Below, one piece after another: positions 1-12,042 of a stretch of DNA of 64,000 nt. The stretch's first letter is position 1, and each line of letters begins with the position of its first letter. The stretch is from contig JAOSJU010000001.1 of assembly GCA_027493945.1 (NCBI GenBank), positions 2,480,001-2,544,000 of the forward strand, written 5' to 3'. The stretch comes from Burkholderiaceae bacterium (lineage in GTDB: Bacteria; Pseudomonadota; Gammaproteobacteria; Burkholderiales; Burkholderiaceae_E). The notes beneath the pieces were generated by a model, which was not told where the DNA came from, ran no database searches, and saw only the letters and a list, made by a program, of their open reading frames with translations. Made by a program: the position numbers and the translations under genes.

Positions 1-885
<885 letters not shown>

Positions 886-961
886 CTACGCTGCCGTGGC
901 TCGCATCGACCGGGCGCGCAAGGCGAACGGGTGCCCGAGGCGCACCGGAGGGGATCAGAAG

Positions 962-2302
962 ATGAACAAGATGCTTGTGGCACGAATTCGCACCTCGCTT
1001 GCATTCGCGCTGGGCTGCGCGGCGCTGGGGACCGGGCCGGCCTGGGCCCAGACCGTCACCGTGGTCACTTCGTTCCCGAAGGAGCTCACCGCCGCCTACA
1101 AGGCCGCCTTCGAAAAGGCCAATCCGGGTGCGAAGGTCGAGATCCTGAACAAGGGCACCTCGGCGGGCGTTGCCTACACGCGCGAGGCGCCGGCCGGGAG
1201 CCGCCCCGACGTGTTCTGGGCCTCCGCACCCGACGCCTTCGAGGTGCTGGCCAAAGACGGGCTGCTGGAGAAATACGACCCCGGCGTGAAGGGTATCCCC
1301 GACAAGATCGGCAACTACCCGGTCAACGACCCGCAGGGCTACTACCGCGGCCGGGCGCTGGCGGGCTACGGGATGATGTGGAACACGCGCTACATGAAGG
1401 CGCACAAGCTGCCCGAACCGCGCGAGTGGGCCGACCTGGCCAAGCCGGTCTATTTCGGGCACGTCGCCATTTCGTCGCCGTCGCGCTCGGGCACCACGCA
1501 TCTCACGGTGGAGACGATCCTGCAGGGCGAGGGCTGGGTGAAGGGCTGGTCGCAGATCCTGCAGATCGCGGGCAACTGCGCGGCGATCACCGAGCGCAGC
1601 TTCGGCGTGCCCGAGGGCGTGACCAACGGCCAGTACGGAATCGGGCTGGTGATCGACTTCTTCGGGCTGGCGGCGCAGGCCTCGGGCTTTCCGGTGGGCT
1701 TCGTCTACCCGTCGGTCACCGCGATCGTGCCGGCCAACATCGGACTGGTGGCCGGCGCGAAGTCACCCGAGATGGGCAAGCGCTTCATCCAGTTCACGCT
1801 GTCGCCGGCCGGGCAGGAGTTGCTGCTCGATCCGAAGATCAGCCGCTTGCCCGTGCTGCCCGACACCTATCGCAAGGCCCCGGTCGGCTTCCCCGACCCG
1901 TACGGCGGCAAGATCAGGGCCAAGGTCAACTTCGACTCGAACGCGTCCGAGCGACGCTACTACCTGGTGTCGTCGCTGTTCGACCAGACGATCACCTTCC
2001 GCCACAAGGAACTGGTCGCGGCGACGAAGGCGATCGACGAGGCCGCCGCGCGCCTCGCGCGCAAGCCCAACGCCGAGGGCGAGAAGCTGCTCGCCGAGGC
2101 GCGCGCGCTCGCGTTCATGCCGGTGGTCGACGAGGCGAAGATGAAGGACGACGGCTTCGTGGCGGTATTCCGCGACACCAAGCGCGACGCGGCCAAGCAG
2201 AAGCAGATGACCGCGCTCGAGGAGCACTGGGGCAACGAGGCGCGCCGCAACTACGAGCGCGCCGCCGAGCTGGCGACGAAAGCGGCGGCTGCGGCGCGGT
2301 AG
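962..2302 (+). CDS. ABC transporter substrate-binding protein, iron(III)/family 1 type
   Basis: A 446-residue periplasmic binding protein of the extracellular solute-binding family 1 (AfuA/FbpA-like). The first 30 residues form a signal peptide ending in WAQ; the mature protein starts TVTVVTSFPKELTAAYKAAF, the usual first strand and helix. The stretch SAGVAYTREAPAGSRPDVFWASA is the ligand-contact segment typical of this group. GGAGGGG about 8 bases upstream sets the ATG at 962. It heads a three-gene ABC importer with the double permease (35-bp gap) and ATPase. Ferric iron is the commonest ligand of such systems; phosphonate, spermidine or thiamine relatives cannot be excluded. Confidence 0.85.
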   Translation: MNKMLVARIRTSLAFALGCAALGTGPAWAQTVTVVTSFPKELTAAYKAAFEKANPGAKVEILNKGTSAGVAYTREAPAGSRPDVFWASAPDAFEVLAKDGLLEKYDPGVKGIPDKIGNYPVNDPQGYYRGRALAGYGMMWNTRYMKAHKLPEPREWADLAKPVYFGHVAISSPSRSGTTHLTVETILQGEGWVKGWSQILQIAGNCAAITERSFGVPEGVTNGQYGIGLVIDFFGLAAQASGFPVGFVYPSVTAIVPANIGLVAGAKSPEMGKRFIQFTLSPAGQELLLDPKISRLPVLPDTYRKAPVGFPDPYGGKIRAKVNFDSNASERRYYLVSSLFDQTITFRHKELVAATKAIDEAAARLARKPNAEGEKLLAEARALAFMPVVDEAKMKDDGFVAVFRDTKRDAAKQKQMTALEEHWGNEARRNYERAAELATKAAAAAR

Positions 2303-2336
2303 GAGGCTCAGCGACTTCGGCAAGGGGGTCGCGCCG

Positions 2337-4018
2337 GTGCCGCGCTTCGGCCTGGCGATCGCGGCGGTGGCGCTGGCGATCGCCGCCTTCCTCGTCGTCT
2401 TCCTGATCGCCCCGGTCGTCACCGTCGTCTGGGTGGCTTTTTCCACCCCGCAGGGCGGCTTCACGCTCGCGCACCTGGCGGGGTTCTTCTCGCTGTCGCT
2501 GATGCGCGAGTCGTTCGCCAACAGCCTGTACGTGGCGGCGATGACGGTGCTGTTCGCGACGATCGTCGCGGTGCCGCTGGCCTACTTCACCGTGCGCTTC
2601 CAGTTCCGGGGCGCGATCCTGGTGCAGACGCTGGGCGTGCTGCCGCTGATCATGCCGGCCTTCGTCGGCGCGGCCGCGCTGCAGTTGCTGTTCGGGCGAT
2701 CGGGTTCGGTGAACCTGCTGCTGGGCGAGTGGTTCGACCTGACCATCCCGGTGATGGAAGGGCTGAACGGCGTGATCTTCGTCGAGACGCTGCATTACTT
2801 CCCGTTCATCCTGCTGAACCTCTCGGTGGCGCTGAACAACATCGACACCGCGATGGAGGAGGCGGCGCAGAACATGGGGGCCTCGGGGCTGCGCCTGTTC
2901 CGTCGCATCGTCTTCCCGCTGGCGCTGCCGGGTTACGTGGCGGGCGCTTCGCTGGTGTTCATCAAGGTGTTCGACGACCTGGGCACGCCGCTGGTGCTCA
3001 ACGTGACCAACATGCTCGCGCCGCAGGCCTACCTGCGTGTTACCTCGATCGGCCTCGAAGACCCGATCGGCTACGTGATCTGCTTCATCCTGGTGTGCTT
3101 CTCGGTGGTCGCGATGGCCGGATCGACGATGTTCCTGCGCGGGCGCGACTTCGCGACGCTGCAGCGCGGCGGCAGCTCGCTGCTGCGCCGCCGCCTGCAT
3201 CCGTGGCAGTCGGCGCTCGCCTATGCGTGGATCGGCGGGATCCTGCTGCTGGTGCTCTCGCCGCATGTCGGCGTGCTGCTGCTGTCGTTCTCGAAGGTCT
3301 GGAGTTACAGCGTGCTGCCCGACGTGTACACGCTGGACAATTACGCCACCGTGTTCGCCGACTCGACGCGGATGATCTGGAACACGATCCTCTACTGTGG
3401 CGCGGCGGCGTTGATCGACGTGGTGATCGGCACCGCCATCGCCTACCTGGTGCTGCGCACGCGCCTGCCGGGCAGGCAGCTTCTCGACCACATGGCCACG
3501 GTGGCGCTGGCGATGCCCGGCGTGGTGCTGGGCATCGGCTATCTGCGCACCTTCAGGGAAGTGGAGTTGCCGTTCAGCGGCACGCTGCTCACCTCGAGCT
3601 GGCTGATCTTCGTGCTGGCGTATTCGGTGCGGCGGCTGCCGTATGCGCTGCGCTCGTGCATGGCGGCGCTGCAGCAGGTGCACATCTCGATGGAGGAGGC
3701 CGCGCAGAACCTCGGCGCGCCGCGCGGCCGCGCGATCCGGCGCATCGTGGTGCCGCTGATGGCCGGCGGCATCCTGGCCGGGTTCGTCACCAGCTTCGTC
3801 ACCGCGGCGGTGGAGATCTCCGAGACGATCCTGCTCACCAGCCGCGAGAGCCTGGCGCCGATGTCCTACGGCATCTACCTGTACATGCAGTCGATCGTCG
3901 GGCGCGGACCGGGGGCGGCGCTGGGTGTGATCGCGGTCGCGGTGGTGGCGTTGGGCACCTATGCGTCGCACCACTTCGTCGCGTCACGGCAGGCGCACGA
4001 CATCGCGAGGAGAGAGAC

Positions 4019-4022
<4 letters not shown>
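2337..4022 (+). CDS. Iron-type ABC transporter permease with two fused transmembrane domains
   Basis: A 561-residue inner-membrane permease in which two homologous permease units are joined, as in FbpB/AfuB. Each half carries the EAA loop that docks the ATPase: MEEAAQNMGASGLRLFRRIV near residue 180 and MEEAAQNLGAPRGRAIRRIV near residue 455. About twelve hydrophobic segments are visible. The start is GTG at 2337. It overlaps the ATPase start by four bases (TTGA), so the two are translationally coupled. Role: translocation of the ligand delivered by the upstream binding protein. Confidence 0.9.
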
Positions 4023-5082
<1,060 letters not shown>

Positions 5083-5225
5083 TCCGCCGGTTCACGGCGT
5101 CGCCTGCCGGTTTGCGGCGTTGTCCGCCTGCGCCGCGCCATCGGATTGAGCCACATCATTGGGCTCTTGCCGGCCCGGCGCGATCCTCAACGGTTCCTCC
5201 GAACGAAAAACGTCAGGAAAACGCC

Positions 5226-5610
5226 ATGACTGCTCTCGACCCCACCGCCCGCGAACTCCCCGAGAAGGCCGAGTTCGTCGCCATCGTCACGCAGGGGGCC
5301 GGACGGCCCGCATCTGGTCGGCAACTGGTGCGACTATGCGCGGCGGATCGGCATCGACGAAGGGCGCATTGTCTTTCCTGCGGGCCACTACGAACGCACC
5401 GAGGAAAACCTGAAGCGTGACAGCCGGATTCAGTTGATGGCGGCGTCGCGCGCGGTGCGCGGATCGCGCGGGCCCGGACAGGGCGGCGTCATCCACGGCA
5501 AGGGCAGCGTGCAGGTCGAAGGCGAGCTTGCGGCGCGCGCGAAGGCCGTGTTTCCGTGGGCGCGCGGGGCGCTGGTGATCGAGGTCGAGCGCTGCGAGAT
5601 GCAACTGTAA
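5226..5610 (+). CDS. Pyridoxamine 5'-phosphate oxidase-like FMN-binding protein (frameshifted)
   Basis: A small protein of about 127 residues with the split-barrel flavin-binding pattern of the pyridoxamine-5'-phosphate oxidase superfamily: FVAIVTQGPDGPHLVGNW in the first strands, then RIVFPAGHYERTEENLKRD and a final strand pair ending in IEVERCEMQL. The frame breaks in a GGGGG run near 5294-5298; removing one G joins both halves. The ATG at 5226 follows AGGAAA. Members bind FMN, F420 or heme and most are functionally unassigned; no substrate can be inferred. It lies 144 bp after the ABC ATPase and is probably transcribed separately or as a trailing gene. Confidence 0.7.
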
Positions 5611-5705
5611 GGCGCCGCCGGCCCCCGGCTTCTTCGCGGCGGCTCGGCCGCGCGGTCGATGTCGGTCGATTGAGATGCAGGCCGGCCGCTGCTAAGCTGC
5701 CATGC

Positions 5706-6054
5706 ATGGGATCGTTTTCGATCGCTCTCCTCGAAGCCTTGGTGTCGGCCGGGGTGTCCACCGAGCGTGCCCGGGCGGTCGTCGATCTGCTCGATCGTTC
5801 GATCGACGAGCGTTACAGCCTGCATGCCGAGGTTCTGGCCACCAAGCGCGACGTCGCCGCGCTGCAAACTGAAACGGTCCGCAGCATCGCCGAACTTCGA
5901 GGTCCGGTTGACGCGCGATATCGCCGCGAACGGCGCCAGCATTGCCGGCCTGCAATCGCGCATTGCCGAGACGAAAGTCGATCTCGTGAAGTGGATGCTC
6001 GCGGCGCTCACGGCCCAGACGGCGCTGATACTCGGCGTGATGAAGCTGGTCTGA
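5706..6054 (+). CDS. DUF1640-like coiled-coil protein with C-terminal membrane anchor (frameshifted)
   Basis: About 115 residues after correcting one extra base near 5903. The N-terminal half has a short helix followed by a heptad-rich coiled coil (ERYSLHAEVLATKRDVAALQ); the C-terminal half continues the coil and ends with KVDLVKWMLAALTAQTALIL, a single transmembrane helix preceded by the KxDLxKW pattern. This architecture matches DUF1640/CCDC90-like bacterial proteins of unknown function. The ATG at 5706 is chosen because the preceding ATG at 5702 is in another frame. No operon partner is evident. Confidence 0.6.
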
Positions 6055-6436
6055 GCAAGCCGTACTGCGCGGGTCGCGAGCGCGGGACGGTGCGCGGCAG
6101 TCGCGCCCTTGGCTGCTCGAGATCCAGACAAGAAGGCGATCGATCGAGCAAATCGAGCTATTTCATGGCTCGTTTCAATGTTCATCGTCTCGACGTCGTC
6201 ATGCTCTGTTGCTCGAACCGCGCTGAAAACGATTGGTTGACCGATATTTGGACATAGCGCGCTCCTCGCCTGTCCGACTGTCGGACGAATACCGCTTGTG
6301 CGACCTCAGCGTGCTCACGCGTTCCCTTCCCCGTCAGGCACTTGCCGGAGCCTGCCTCGCTGGCACGGCACTTGCTCGCTCCCATGGCAGCTCTCGCCCG
6401 CAGGCGGGCTCCCAGACACTTAAGAGGAGAGACTCC
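6055..6436. other. Intergenic region upstream of the branched-chain amino acid-type transporter
   Basis: This 382-bp stretch has no credible coding frame. It is locally less GC-rich than its neighbours around 6130-6260, as expected for a promoter region. It contains one perfect inverted repeat (6272-6286, listed separately). AAGAGGAGA just before 6437 is the ribosome-binding site of the next gene. Confidence 0.5.
6272..6286. promoter_or_regulatory. Perfect inverted repeat GTCCGA-CTG-TCGGAC, candidate operator
   Basis: Six-base arms with a three-base spacer, about 150 bp upstream of the binding-protein gene at 6437. The TGTCCGAC/TGTCGGAC layout resembles operators of FCD-type GntR regulators, which often control acid-uptake operons, but no such regulator gene is in the window. 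It could also simply form a short hairpin. Confidence 0.35.
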
Positions 6437-7636
6437 ATGCAGCTTTTCCCGCTTCTGAAGCGCGCCAGCCGCTACGCGCTGCCGCTGGTGGCCGGCGCGA
6501 TACTGGCCGGCGCGGCCGTCGCGAAGGACATCAGGATCGCCCACGTCTACTCGAAGACTGGCGCGCTGCAGGCCTACGGCGCGCAGACGCAGACCGGCCT
6601 GATGCTGGGCTTCGACTACGCGACCGGCGGCACGATGACGGTCAACGGCCGCAAGATCGTGCTGATCGAGAAGGACGACCAGGGCAAGCCCGACGTGGGC
6701 AAGGCGCTGCTGCAGGCCGCTTATGCCGACGACAAGGTCGATCTCGCGATCGGCCCGACCTCGTCGGGGGTGGCGCTCGCGCTGCTGCCGGTGGCCGAGG
6801 AGTACAAGAAGATCCTGCTGGTCGAGCCGGCAGTGGCCGATTCGATCACCGGCGACAAGTGGAACCGCTACATCTTCCGCACCGGCCGCAACTCGTCGCA
6901 GGACGCGATTTCCAACGCGGTGGCGCTCGACAAGGAGGGCGTGTCGATCGCGACGCTGGCGCAGGACTATGCGTTCGGTCGTGACGGCGTGAAGGCGTTC
7001 AAGGACGCGCTGAAGAAGGCGAAGATCGTCCACGAGGAATACCTGCCCACCAACACCACCGACTTCACCGCCGGCGCCCAGCGGCTGTTCGACGCGCTGA
7101 AGGACAAGCCGGGCCGCAAGGTGATCTTCATCATCTGGGCCGGCGCGGGCAACCCGTTCAAGATCGCCGACCTCGATCCGAAACGCTACGGCATCGAGAT
7201 CGCCACCGGCGGGAACATCCTGCCGGCGATGGCCGCCTACAAGGCCTTCCCCGGCATGGAAGGCGCCACCTACTACTACTTCGACATTCCGAAGAACGCC
7301 GCCAACAACTGGCTGATCACCGAGCACTACAAGCGCTTCAAGTCGCCGCCCGATTTCTTCACCGCAGGCGGCATGGCGGCGGCGATGGCGGTGGTCGAGG
7401 CGCTGAAGAAGACCGGCGGCGACACGAAGACCGAGACGCTGATCAAGACGATGGAAGGGATGAGCTTCGACACGCCGAAGGGCAAGATGACTTTCCGCAA
7501 GGAAGACCACCAGGCGATGCAGTCGATGTACCACTTCCGCATCAAGAACGACCCGGCCTTCGCCTGGGGCGTTCCCGAGCTGGTGCGCGAGATCAAGCCG
7601 GAGGAGATGCAGATCCCGATCCGCAACAAACGGTGA
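6437..7636 (+). CDS. Periplasmic ligand-binding protein of branched-chain amino acid ABC transporter family
   Basis: A 399-residue binding protein of the Leu/Ile/Val-binding (PBP type I) superfamily. Residues 1-30 are a signal peptide ending AAVA; the mature part begins KDIRIAHVYSKTGALQAYG, the first strand and ligand loop. The segment AIGPTSSGVALALLPVAEEY is the second ligand loop. It is the first gene of a set with livGFHM and acyl-CoA genes, separated from livG by 795 bp filled with inverted repeats. The co-oriented CoA ligase and hydratases suggest that the ligand is an organic or aromatic acid rather than leucine; that is inference. Confidence 0.88.
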   Translation: MQLFPLLKRASRYALPLVAGAILAGAAVAKDIRIAHVYSKTGALQAYGAQTQTGLMLGFDYATGGTMTVNGRKIVLIEKDDQGKPDVGKALLQAAYADDKVDLAIGPTSSGVALALLPVAEEYKKILLVEPAVADSITGDKWNRYIFRTGRNSSQDAISNAVALDKEGVSIATLAQDYAFGRDGVKAFKDALKKAKIVHEEYLPTNTTDFTAGAQRLFDALKDKPGRKVIFIIWAGAGNPFKIADLDPKRYGIEIATGGNILPAMAAYKAFPGMEGATYYYFDIPKNAANNWLITEHYKRFKSPPDFFTAGGMAAAMAVVEALKKTGGDTKTETLIKTMEGMSFDTPKGKMTFRKEDHQAMQSMYHFRIKNDPAFAWGVPELVREIKPEEMQIPIRNKR

Positions 7637-7642
7637 AGCGCG

Positions 7643-7953
7643 ACGCCGATGCGCGGCGCCGCTGGGCGAGCGGGGGCGTTGGGCCGGCGGCCGATGGGGG
7701 TGGCCCCGGTCGGCGCGGGCCACGAAGCCGGCCTTCGGCTGCCCTGCGCTGCTCGCCGCCGCGGGCGGCTGCGCACTCGCCCTCGCCGCGGCGGCCCTGC
7801 GGGCCTTGCGGCTCGGAGCTCGAACAGTGCTCGCCGACCCCTCCCGCGACGGCTGCGCTGCTCGGCGGCTTCGAGGCCCGCGCCGACCGGGGCCACCCCC
7901 ATCGGCCGCAGGCCCAACGCCCCCGCTCGCCCAGCGGCGCCGCGCATCGGCGT
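7643..7953. repeat. Composite inverted repeat, copy 1 (79-bp arms around a 153-bp core)
   Basis: Bases 7643-7721 are the reverse complement of 7875-7953 with one mismatch seen, enclosing a core at 7722-7874. The core begins ACGAAGCCGGC and ends GCGGCTTCGA, so it has short imperfect terminal inverted repeats. The same core, inverted and with about three differences, is in copy 2 at 8177-8330, although the arms of copy 2 are unrelated. No coding frame is convincing because every frame mirrors itself through the palindrome. It may be a small mobile or REP-like non-autonomous element; no transposase is present. Confidence 0.85.
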
Positions 7954-8100
7954 GTAGTGAGTGGGGCTGAAGAGCGATGGTACGAACCGGACGGCATACG
8001 AGCATGGAGAGCGTGCGCATGGCGCCGACACCGCATCCAACCCGGCTGACGGGAGCCGTTGCGACGATGGGTTCTCCATCGCACGCCGCGACGGTGCAGG

Positions 8101-8406
8101 ACACCGAGTCGGCGACGCGGGCCGGTGCGCTTCGCGAATGGGCCGAGGGGTGGGCCCGCGGCCCCGCCGGCGTGCCTCGAAGCCGCCGAGCAGCGCAGCC
8201 GCCGCGGGAGGGGTCGGCGAGCACTGTTCGAGCTCCGAGCCGCAAGGCCCGCAGGGCCGCCGCGGCGAGGGCGAGTTGCGCAGCCGCCCGCGGCGGCGAG
8301 CAGCGCAGGGGAGCCGAAGGCCGGCTTCGTGGCACGCCGACGGGGCCGCGGGCCCGCCCCTCGGCCCATTCGCGAAGCGCACCGGCCCGCGTCGCCGACT
8401 CGGCGT
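8101..8406. repeat. Composite inverted repeat, copy 2 (76-bp arms around the inverted core)
   Basis: Bases 8101-8176 are the reverse complement of 8331-8406 with about three mismatches. Between them, 8177-8330 is the copy-1 core in opposite orientation, nearly identical, with one length difference. The arms differ from those of copy 1, so the shared unit is the core alone. Copy 2 ends 25 bp before the livG start codon and could fold into a very stable stem in the transcript, perhaps affecting the ratio of binding protein to transporter. That effect is inference. Confidence 0.85.
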
Positions 8407-8431
8407 CACGCCCAGACCATCGCACGCAACG

Positions 8432-9209
8432 ATGACCCCATCGCTCGAAACGCGGGAGTTGACGATCCGGTTCGGCGGCCACGTGGCCGTCGATGCCGTG
8501 TCGTGCGCGTTCCGGCCCGGCACGCTGACCGCGATCGTCGGCCCGAACGGCGCCGGCAAGACGACCTACTTCAACCTGATCTCCGGCCAGCTGAAGGCCA
8601 CGGCCGGGCAGGTGTTCGTCGGCGGCGACGAGGTCACGTCGCTGCCGGCGCCGGAGCGCACGCGACGCGGGCTGGGGCGCGCTTTCCAGCTCACCAACCT
8701 GTTCCCGAACCTGAGCGTGCTCGAGAACGTGCGGCTGGCGATCCGAGGGCGCGGCGCGGGCTGGGGTTGAACCTGTGGTCGATCTGGTCGAACCACCGCG
8801 CGCTCGTCGCCGAGGCCGAGGCGATCCTGGAGCGGATCGCGCTGGCCGCGCGACGCGACGCGCCGGCGAGCAGCCTGCCGCACGGCGACCAGCGCAAGCT
8901 CGAAGTCGGCATCCTGCTCGCCCTCGAGCCGACGGTGTTCATGTTCGACGAGCCTACGGCAGGGATGAGCGTCGACGAGGTGCCGGTGATCCTCGATCTG
9001 ATCCGCGAAATCAGGCGCGACACGAGCAGGACGATCCTGCTGGTCGAGCACAAGATGGACGTGGTGCGCGAGCTGTCGGACCGCATCATCGTGCTGCACA
9101 ACGGCAAGCTGGCGGCCGACGGCGCGCCGGCCGAGGTGATCGCGTCGCCGGTGGTGCAGCAGGCCTACCTGGGCCTGTCGGCCGACGACGAAGAGGCGGA
9201 GACGGCGGC

Positions 9210-9213
<4 letters not shown>
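8432..9213 (+). CDS. livG: Branched-chain amino acid-type ABC transporter ATP-binding protein LivG (frameshifted)
   Basis: ATPase of about 260 residues. The N-terminal part has Walker A VGPNGAGKTT and the Q-loop region LGRAFQLTNLFP; the frame ends prematurely at 8770. It continues in the adjacent frame from GLNLWSIWSNHRALVAEAEA with signature LPHGDQRKLE, Walker B VFMFDEPTAGMS and the H-loop LLVEHKMD. One missing base near 8755-8762 explains the break. The stop TGA 9211-9213 overlaps the GTG start of livF. It couples ATP hydrolysis to import through LivH/LivM. Confidence 0.85.
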
Positions 9214-9991
<778 letters not shown>

Positions 9992-9995
<4 letters not shown>

Positions 9996-10969
9996 TCGCG
10001 TCCGATCGCCGGCCGCTGCTGCTGGTGCCCGTGCTCGCGCTCGCGGCGCTGCCGCTGGTGGGCAGCATGCCGACCTGGGTCACGCTGACTGTCGCCGGGC
10101 TGGCGATGGGAATGATCGTCTTCATCATCGCGTCGGGTCTCACGCTCGTGTTCGGCCTGATGGACGTGCTGAACTTCGGTCACGGCGTGTTCATCGCGCT
10201 GGGCGCGTTCGTCGCGGTGTCGGTGCTCGCGCCGATGGGGGATCTCACCGGCTCGGCGTCGATGGCGGCGAACCTGGTCGCGGTCGGCGCGGCGATGCTG
10301 GTCGCAATGGCGGTGGCCGGCGCGGTCGGCTACCTCTTCGAGCGGCTGATCGTGCGCCCGGTCTACGGCCAGCACCTGAAGCAGATCCTGATCACGATGG
10401 GCGGCATGATCATCGGCGAGGAACTGATCAAGGTGATCTGGGGGCCGGACCAGATTCCGCTGCCGCTGCCCGAAGGTTTGCGCGGCTCGTACCTGTTCGG
10501 CGAGGCCGCGGTGGAAAAGTACCGGGTCATCGCGGTGGTGGTGGGCCTCGCGGTGTTTCTCGCGATGCTGTTCGTGCTGAACCGCACCAAGATCGGCCTG
10601 CTGATCCGTGCCGGCGTGCAGGACCGCGAGATGGTCGAGAGCCTCGGCTACCGGATCCGCCGGCTCTTCGTCGGCGTGTTCGTCGCGGGCTCGGCGCTCG
10701 CGGGCCTGGGTGGCGTGATGTGGGGGCTGTACCAGCAGAACGTCATCCCGCAGATGGGCGCGCAGGTCAACATCCTGATCTTCATCGTCATCATCATCGG
10801 CGGCCTCGGCTCGGCCGGCGGTTGCTTCGTCGGCGCGCTGCTGGTCGGACTGATGGCGAACTACACCGGCTTTCTCGCGCCGAAGGTGGCGCTGTTCTCG
10901 AACATCCTGCTGATGGTGGCGATCCTCCTGTGGCGCCCTCAGGGCCTGTATCCGGTGGCGAAGCGATGA
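9992..10969 (+). CDS. livH: Branched-chain amino acid-type ABC transporter permease LivH
   Basis: A 325-residue inner-membrane permease with about eight hydrophobic helices. Family marks include GLTLVFGLMDVLNFGHG near residue 50, the loop RAGVQDREMVESLGYRIRR that contacts the ATPases, and GGLGSAGGCFVGALLVGL near the C-terminus. It overlaps both livF and livM by four bases. Confidence 0.92.
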
Positions 10970-12042
10970 TCCGCAGCCTGCTGTCGGCCGACTATCCGCG
11001 CAGCCGCCTGGTCGCCGCGATCCTGCTGGCGATCGTGGTCGCGCTCGCGCTGGCGCCGTTCCTGTTCCCCGGCGCCCGCTCGCTCGCGGTGGCCGCGAAG
11101 ATCCTGGTCTTCATCCTGCTCGTGGCCAGCTACGACCTGCTGCTCGGCTACACCGGCATCGTGTCGTTCGCGCACACGATGTTCTTCGGCATCGGCGCCT
11201 ACGGCGTGGCGATCGCGAGCACGCGGATGGGGCCGGGCTGGGACGCGGTGGCGCTGGGCCCGGCCTGCGCGCTGCCGCTGTCCGCGCTGCTCGCGCTGGT
11301 GATCGGGTTGTTCAGCCTGCGCGTGAAGGCGATCTTCTTCGCGATGATCACGCTGGCGGTGGCCGCGGCGTTCCAGACGCTGGCCTCGCAGCTGTCGGAG
11401 TTCACCGGCGGCGAGGACGGCCTCACCTTCAAGGCGCCCGAGCTGCTGCAGCCCTCGTTCGAGCTGTTCGAGGACACGGTGCTTGGCGTGTCGATCGACG
11501 GCCGCCTGCTGTCGTACTACCTGCTGTTCTTCGTGGTGCTGGCGCTGTTCCTGGTGCTGCTGCGCATCGTCAACTCGCCGTTCGGGCGCGTGCTGCAGGC
11601 GATTCGCGAGAACGACTTCCGCGCCGAGGCGCTCGGTTATCGCACCGTGGTGTACCGCACGCTCTCCACGGTGCTGGCGGCCGTGTTCGCGACGATGGCC
11701 GGGGCGCTTCTGGCGATCTGGCTGCGCTACAACGGCCCGGACACCACGCTGTCCTTCGAGATCATGCTCGACACGCTGCTGATCGTGGTGATCGGCGGCA
11801 TGGGCACGATGTACGGCGCGGTGATCGGCAGCGCGCTGTTCGTCTTCGCGCAGAGCTACCTGCAGGACCTGATGGGCTGGATCTCGGCCGGCTTCGACGG
11901 CGTGCCGCTCGCCGCCGCGCTGTTCTCGCCCGATCGCTGGCTGCTGTGGCTGGGCGTGCTGTTCGTGCTGTCGGTCTACTACTTCCCGACGGGCGTCGTC
12001 GGCAAGCTGCGGGCGCGCGCGCTCGTGCGGGGACGGCCGTGA
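10966..12042 (+). CDS. livM: Branched-chain amino acid-type ABC transporter permease LivM
   Basis: A 358-residue permease partner of LivH. Characteristic segments are YDLLLGYTGIVSFAHTMFFG in the N-terminal third, the ATPase-coupling loop AIRENDFRAEALGYRTVVYR, and GGMGTMYGAVIGSALF near the end. The start ATG 10966 overlaps the livH stop; the TGA at 12040-12042 overlaps the GTG start of the enoyl-CoA hydratase, tying transport to CoA-thioester metabolism. Confidence 0.92.
   Translation: MIRSLLSADYPRSRLVAAILLAIVVALALAPFLFPGARSLAVAAKILVFILLVASYDLLLGYTGIVSFAHTMFFGIGAYGVAIASTRMGPGWDAVALGPACALPLSALLALVIGLFSLRVKAIFFAMITLAVAAAFQTLASQLSEFTGGEDGLTFKAPELLQPSFELFEDTVLGVSIDGRLLSYYLLFFVVLALFLVLLRIVNSPFGRVLQAIRENDFRAEALGYRTVVYRTLSTVLAAVFATMAGALLAIWLRYNGPDTTLSFEIMLDTLLIVVIGGMGTMYGAVIGSALFVFAQSYLQDLMGWISAGFDGVPLAAALFSPDRWLLWLGVLFVLSVYYFPTGVVGKLRARALVRGRP

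Noticed and set aside
2115..3974. A 619-codon reverse-strand frame opposite the iron permease
   Set aside because: Low-complexity His/Arg/Asp-rich translation typical of antisense frames in GC-rich DNA.
7649..7957. A 102-codon open frame inside the first composite repeat
   Set aside because: Its translation is a near-mirror of itself owing to the palindrome and is Arg/Ala/Gly-rich; there is no evidence that it is translated.
6182..8482. A 766-codon reverse-strand open frame across the binding-protein gene and the repeats
   Set aside because: It mirrors the plus-strand binding-protein gene and then runs through the palindromes; no family resemblance and no conserved start.
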